Positions 59,782 through 64,000 of a stretch of DNA of 64,000 nucleotides are shown piece after piece. The translations under genes were made by a program, and so were the position numbers. This stretch comes from Actinostola sp. cb2023 (Eukaryota; Cnidaria; Anthozoa; Actiniaria; Actinostolidae). The stretch spans positions 561,685 through 625,684 of the forward strand of contig JAUJYZ010000289.1 of the NCBI GenBank assembly GCA_033675265.1, in the 5' to 3' direction. The first letter of the stretch is position 1. Each line of letters opens with the position of its first letter. The notes beneath the pieces were generated by a model that saw only the letters and a list, made by a program, of their open reading frames with translations, had not been told where the DNA came from and did no database searches.

Positions 59782-59997
59782 CTTCACCTTCAGCATCCTG
59801 TCTCCTATGAGGAGCACGACCTGTGCATTATGGGAAAAAATGGCACCATCAAGAGCCATACCCTTCCTACTCTACAATCTGCCTGCGCACAATTTGAGCT
59901 CAATGTTCCGGAGAAACCGGTGAGAAAGAAGGCTCCATACGTCGCCCTGTTACAGGAGATGCTACAAAGCTGCTCATGTAGGCACGTGGCTACATAA
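59782..59997 (+). pseudogene. Family-A/B C-terminal fragment (plus)
   Basis: It encodes LQHPVSYEEHDLCIMGKNG, then KKAPYVALLQEM and an SCSCRH tail, nearly identical to the minus-strand copy, but lacks everything upstream of LQHP. It lies in the right arm of the palindrome. Confidence 0.8.
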
Positions 59998-60667
59998 CGC
60001 TAATCATTTCAACCCTTTTGGCTCTCTTGTTAGATATATCATGGAATGCATTTGAAAAAAAAATGAAATGTAATGATCACATACTTATTACTTGACACAT
60101 CATCAAACACAAGGACTTTAAATCGACTCTTTAAGATTACTGTGTAAATTTTAATTTAACAAGACGCTCAATGAGCGTATACTCGGGCATTATGACAAGT
60201 AGATCTCTATCTTTTGCTCAATCTCCGATACTTGACCCTGTTTTTTGATCATGCATCCAATGTACGTTATGACAATGACAATAACAGTTGCGTGACAAGG
60301 GAGACTATTTGTCGGTGAGCATAGATAAAGATCTCGAATTAGTACGTACTTGGTACGTCTTGAGGTTGCATAGGTCAGATGGTTCTGATAACGCCCTTCG
60401 TTTGTTCGTTGTATATAATTCAAGGCGCGTTTGTTTTTGTTAAACGTATTTAAGCTTACAAAGGCTTCAATAACACTATTTTCAGTTAATCATGCTTCTT
60501 CATTTCTCTTCTGCATCAGTTAAACACAACTGCTTCTCTCTCAACTCGCTAATAATAGAAGTGCTAACTCGTCGTTCCAAGACTACCGACTAGAAGTGCT
60601 GTGTAGAAGCTCGTGCTGTATCGTTCGGAACACTTAACAAAGACATCTTTTAGTGTGCTCCTATCGA

Positions 60668-63600
60668 CAGGGCTTTCAAAATAAGCCGGCGGCCGCCGGA
60701 CCTCCGGCGGTTGCTTCGCAATTAACCACCGGCTACTATAAAAGAAAATATTATTAATCTTTTACTTGACCTTTAGCCTCGGAGTAAAGTGATTTTTTCA
60801 GTTGTATTCTATTCCTTTCGTTCATTTGTTGCCTTCGTAAGGAAGCGGCCGCCATCTTGAATATTATTATCTGGTCAGCGGAAGATTAATAAAAACAGCC
60901 TCGTTTGTGTGTTTACCATGCGGTCACGGATCAGTGAAACAAAATGGCCGACAAACGCCGCTCTACGCTGTTTTCCTTTGGTATTGTCAAGAAACCACGC
61001 ACCGTGACAGGTACTGTTATTATATTCAGGTTATAAGTGGAAAGATGGAGCTTTAGGATCATCGATCGATAAATCACACACTGTAAAACAGGATACCCAA
61101 CCATATCACTTATATCACCGTTCGCGAAACTGATTTCAGTGATGACTGATAAAATAACTAAATCTTTATTTCCTTATAAGCTTACATTATGTTTAAAAAG
61201 ATTGAAAATAAAATGGATTCACAATAGAGTGCAATTTAGAAAAGCTTGAAAGATTAGTGACTAAATAGTACTAAATACTCTTGTTTTGCTTGCATTCCTG
61301 ATTCCATGAGATCTCAGAATAAAGATATTTCAACTTTTTTGCAACTTCAGAGTCAAATGCAAGCCAAGAACTGCCAAAACAGTTGTCTTCTTCTGTGGCT
61401 TTAGAGCCGTCAAGATGTGACAGTGTCCCAGAACGACAACCTAGCTGTTCTGATTCTCTGTCTGCTGTGAAACATGTGAAATCGAAGGCAGTTCCAGCGG
61501 ATGAAGTACAAGGTTTCTTAAATTCTTCCTTTGGTGCTGATTCTCATGTACATAGCTTTTATGCCTGTGACAAAACTAACTGTACAAACATAAGTAAAGA
61601 GGATAATGAGCGGATTAAATCAAAGGATCGATTTCAGCATACTTGGATTCTAGATCGTAAACTAAGTTACTGTGACAAGACTGGGTATTACTGGCTTGTT
61701 TATGAAGAAGGTAAAGGGATGTATTGCATTCTTTGTAGAAAGCATAATTCTATGAATCCCCAAAATAAGACCAAGAAATTCAACTTGGAAGCTTCAGTCC
61801 GTTACAAACGAAAGACAGTTGAAGAACATGCTCGTACTGCACAGCATACAGCATCAGTGGAGGCTGAACTGATTAGCAGGGTATCTACTTTCCAGAAGCA
61901 GATCGACAAACGAGACCAAGTCAGAGAAGATGTCTATTACAACGCCTTTCTTACCCTCTACTGGATAGCTAAAGAAGAACTGCCAACCGTAAATTTACAA
62001 GTCTACTTGAACTTCTGGAAAAACTTAACCTTCCAGATATTGATTATTTCCAACATCGTTCTGGTGGTTCAGTAAGAGAAATGTTTCTTGTCCTTGGAAG
62101 GACGATAAAAGAGCAAGTCCAACAGAAAACATGTATGGCCAACTTCTTCAGCATCCTCTGTGATGAAGTGTGTGACATTTCCAACAAAGAGCAGCTGGTC
62201 ACCTTTGTGCAGTATGTTGATCAAGATTCTAGCAAAGCTGATGTCAAATTTCTTGCAGTTGATGATGTACTAGAAGAATTCACTTCTGCAAATGCTATTG
62301 CAATCAAAAGCATGATATTTAAGCAGATAGATGACTCAGAGCTTGACGTCAGCAAGTTGACAGGTATTGCCACAGATGGTTGCAGCGTTATGACAGGAAA
62401 AAGAAATGGTGTGGCTGCTCTGATTCGTAGAGAATGTAAATTGGTTCTTAATGTCCACTGTATATGCCACAGACTAGCACTTGCATGTGGGGATGCAAAT
62501 GACGATGTTGCATACATCAAAAACGTTGAAAAGATCCTGATTCAACTGTGGTCTTTTTTCAAGAACTCTGCCAAAAAAAAGTGCATCATATGCTAAAGCA
62601 GCTGTAGCTGCAAAGTCTTTAGCTATCTCAAATGCTGGCAAAAAAATCATTGCTAAGAAGTTTAAGAAGGCTTGTAGAACCAGATGGTTGTCCACAGAAA
62701 TGGCCATTGCAGGAGTTTATGAAGACTTCATACCCCTAACACAGACCCTGAGAGTATACAAAGAAGATAATGATTCTACCGCAATTGGTCTACTTAAACA
62801 AGTGAAAAATGTCAAGTTTCTTTCAACTGTGTACCTTCTGCATGAAGTCCTGCCAGCTCTTTCACATCTCAGTAAAGCGTTTCAAAGAGGAACCATCTCC
62901 TTTTCAGCTATTGATCCTGCAATCCAATACACCATCGATCAACTTAGAGAGATTGCTACCAGCCAAAAGCCATTGGAAAGACTGAAGAAGGACCTTGGAG
63001 AAGGTGGGAGACTTTCAATCTCCGAAGTGAAACTCACTTCCTTCAATGAGCAGTATCTAAGGAACTTGACAGTGAAGTATGTTGGCTCATTGACAGAAAA
63101 TATTGAGAATAGATTCGCTGAGAGTCTCCCTATCCTGAGTGCCTTTAAGATCTTTGATCCTATGGCAGTGCCTTGCAGATCAGATGAGGAATTCAAAGAA
63201 TATGGTATGAATGAATTGAAGACCTTAGCTGACCATTATTTTCAAGAAAACGAGAATAAAGAAGAATTGGAAGAAGAATTAGAATGCGAATGGAGGAAAT
63301 TCAAATACAATCTGTTGCAGCTTAAGAGTGAAATACCCCACAACATACTGCACCCTCCAAAAAACAAGAATTTGGTCTCACTAACTTCTACAGATTGGGC
63401 TCTTCAGCACATATTGGCCATGCGCACAACATACGAGCACTTCATTCCTGGGCTTCTCCGCATTGCTGAAGTTTGTCTGTCTCTTCCAGTATCTAATGCA
63501 TGGCCAGAAAGGGGTGCTTCAGCAGTAAAAAGGTTGAAGACAAGACTGCGAAGCAGCATCAAGAATGACATGCTTGAAGCCCTCATGCATGTTACCATCA

Positions 63601-64000
63601 ATGAACCCGATGTCAGTGAGTGTGGCCATTTAATTGAAGCCACTGTCAAGAAATGGTGCATTAATCGGAAAAAACTTGCTAAAGGGAAGCCAAAAGCTCA
63701 AGATGCAGATAACACTTCAGTCGTTGATGCAGCTGTACAAACGGATCTGGTGGACATTGAGTCTCTATATGCTGTAGAAGAGTTGGTCAATATTAATGAG
63801 ATTCAAATAGACAACCTTGAAAGGGACATGGAATGTCTTGCTGCAAAGTTGGAACTTCCTCTGAATCTGTCTGATCTGGACAGTGATTCGGACGAGTCTC
63901 TGAATTTGTCTGATGTTGATTCAGATTCTGAATTTTGAACACTCAGAGTCAGTTGTATTTGATGATAATTAATTAATGAAAAAGTGTTATTCAAGTCATA
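60668..64000 (+). mobile_element. hAT DNA transposon, 3' end beyond the window
   Basis: The left end CAGGGCTTTCAAAATAAG at 60,668 has the CAGGG start typical of hAT termini and is followed by a GC-rich palindromic stretch (GGCGGCCGCCGGACCTCCGG). The eight bases before it, CCTATCGA, would be the target duplication, which cannot be confirmed because the right end is outside. It contains a hAT transposase gene. Confidence 0.75.
60944..63938 (+). pseudogene. hAT transposase (ZNF862/ZMYM6-like), two frameshifts
   Basis: Exon 1 is 60,944-61,010 (MADKRRSTLFSFGIVKKPRTV) and joins in phase to exon 2 at 61,351. A TTF-type zinc finger region follows (HTWILDRKLSYCDKTGYYW...MYCILCRKH). Catalytic motifs: ILCDEVCDISNKEQL, GIATDGCSVMTGKRNG, and the C-terminal hAT dimerisation block LPVSNAWPERGASAVKRLKTRLRSSI with its Glu. 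One base is missing near 61,985 (before the LLELLEKLNLPDIDYFQ frame), and a run of eight A at 62,573-62,580 shifts the frame again; otherwise the protein is complete to TGA 63,936. The acidic tail (DLDSDSDESLNLSDVDSDSEF) is unusual. Without those two changes it would be about 1000 residues. When intact it cuts and pastes hAT DNA, making 8-bp duplications. Confidence 0.87.

Larger units (their letters stand above)
58815..60560. repeat. Large imperfect palindrome (arms ~0.7 kb, spacer ~0.3 kb)
   Basis: The left arm 58,815-59,478 is reverse-complementary to 59,782-60,560 (for example AACAAAAACAAACGCGCC, AGCGTCTTGTTAAATTAAAATT and GGCGACGTATGGAGCC with their inverses). The right arm carries about 130 extra bases (60,293-60,420). 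Each arm includes the 3' end of a family-A/B transposase-like gene, facing each other tail-out. The 300-base spacer belongs only to the left copy. It may be a composite of two insertions or an inverted duplication. Confidence 0.85.

Overview
The window is eukaryotic and almost entirely mobile DNA. Genes are split by GT-AG introns, the DNA is AT-rich, and the element types (Academ, hAT, PIF/Harbinger, BEL/Pao, Ty3) point to an animal. From memory of similar protein families I would guess an anthozoan cnidarian such as a coral or sea anemone, but nothing here proves the species. I see no rRNA, tRNA, CRISPR array or bacterial-type operon.

Layout. 75-4342: intact four-exon gene for a transposase-like protein with a C2H2 finger (family 'A/B'), with a 271-bp MITE in its first intron. 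4.7-5.3 kb: three degenerate ~183-bp tandem units. 7.1-8.9 kb: minisatellites and a 1.5-kb inverted-repeat element. 9.2-11.4 kb: decayed BEL/Pao pol fragment. 12.15-12.93 kb: decayed PHD-finger gene. 14.2-17.0 kb: decayed Academ transposase split by a TTAA-flanked MITE. 17.1-18.3 kb: decayed PIF/Harbinger transposase. 19.99-23.65 kb: eight phase-consistent exons resembling the front half of the helicase-carrying Academ transposase. 24.42-25.10 kb: ankyrin-repeat gene fragment whose reading frame resumes at 48.68 kb, across a 23.6-kb insertion.

The insertion (25,102-48,676) is a nest. Family-B element (28,140-43,034, ~0.9-kb inverted termini, TTAA target, left end triplicated in tandem) carries inside an intron a 6.7-kb Academ element (30,956-37,660; identical 108-bp termini, 9-bp target duplication) with an intact seven-exon transposase and a convergent, frame-broken RecQ-like helicase. 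To its right lies a TTAA MITE containing a Ty3-type LTR retrotransposon with a canonical -1 slippery site at the gag stop.

Right part: a TTAA MITE (49.9-50.7 kb), a diverged relative of the family-B terminus (51.0 kb), a fold-back element (52,266-58,792, 7-bp target duplication) holding a second Academ element (53,113-58,682) whose protein ends in an XPG/FEN1-like nuclease, a ~1.7-kb palindrome with two tail-to-tail family-A/B C-termini (58.8-60.6 kb), and a hAT element (60,668 to beyond the window end).

The genes do not form a cellular pathway. They are transposition proteins and their order of insertion can be read from interrupted frames, target duplications and empty sites preserved in the palindromic arms. 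The least familiar system is the A/B family: TTAA-specific, long inverted termini, and a multi-exon transposase-like protein with conserved RQDNAGCYH, DFSDPQGGKG and (Y)FSRLAAK motifs that I cannot assign firmly to a named superfamily.
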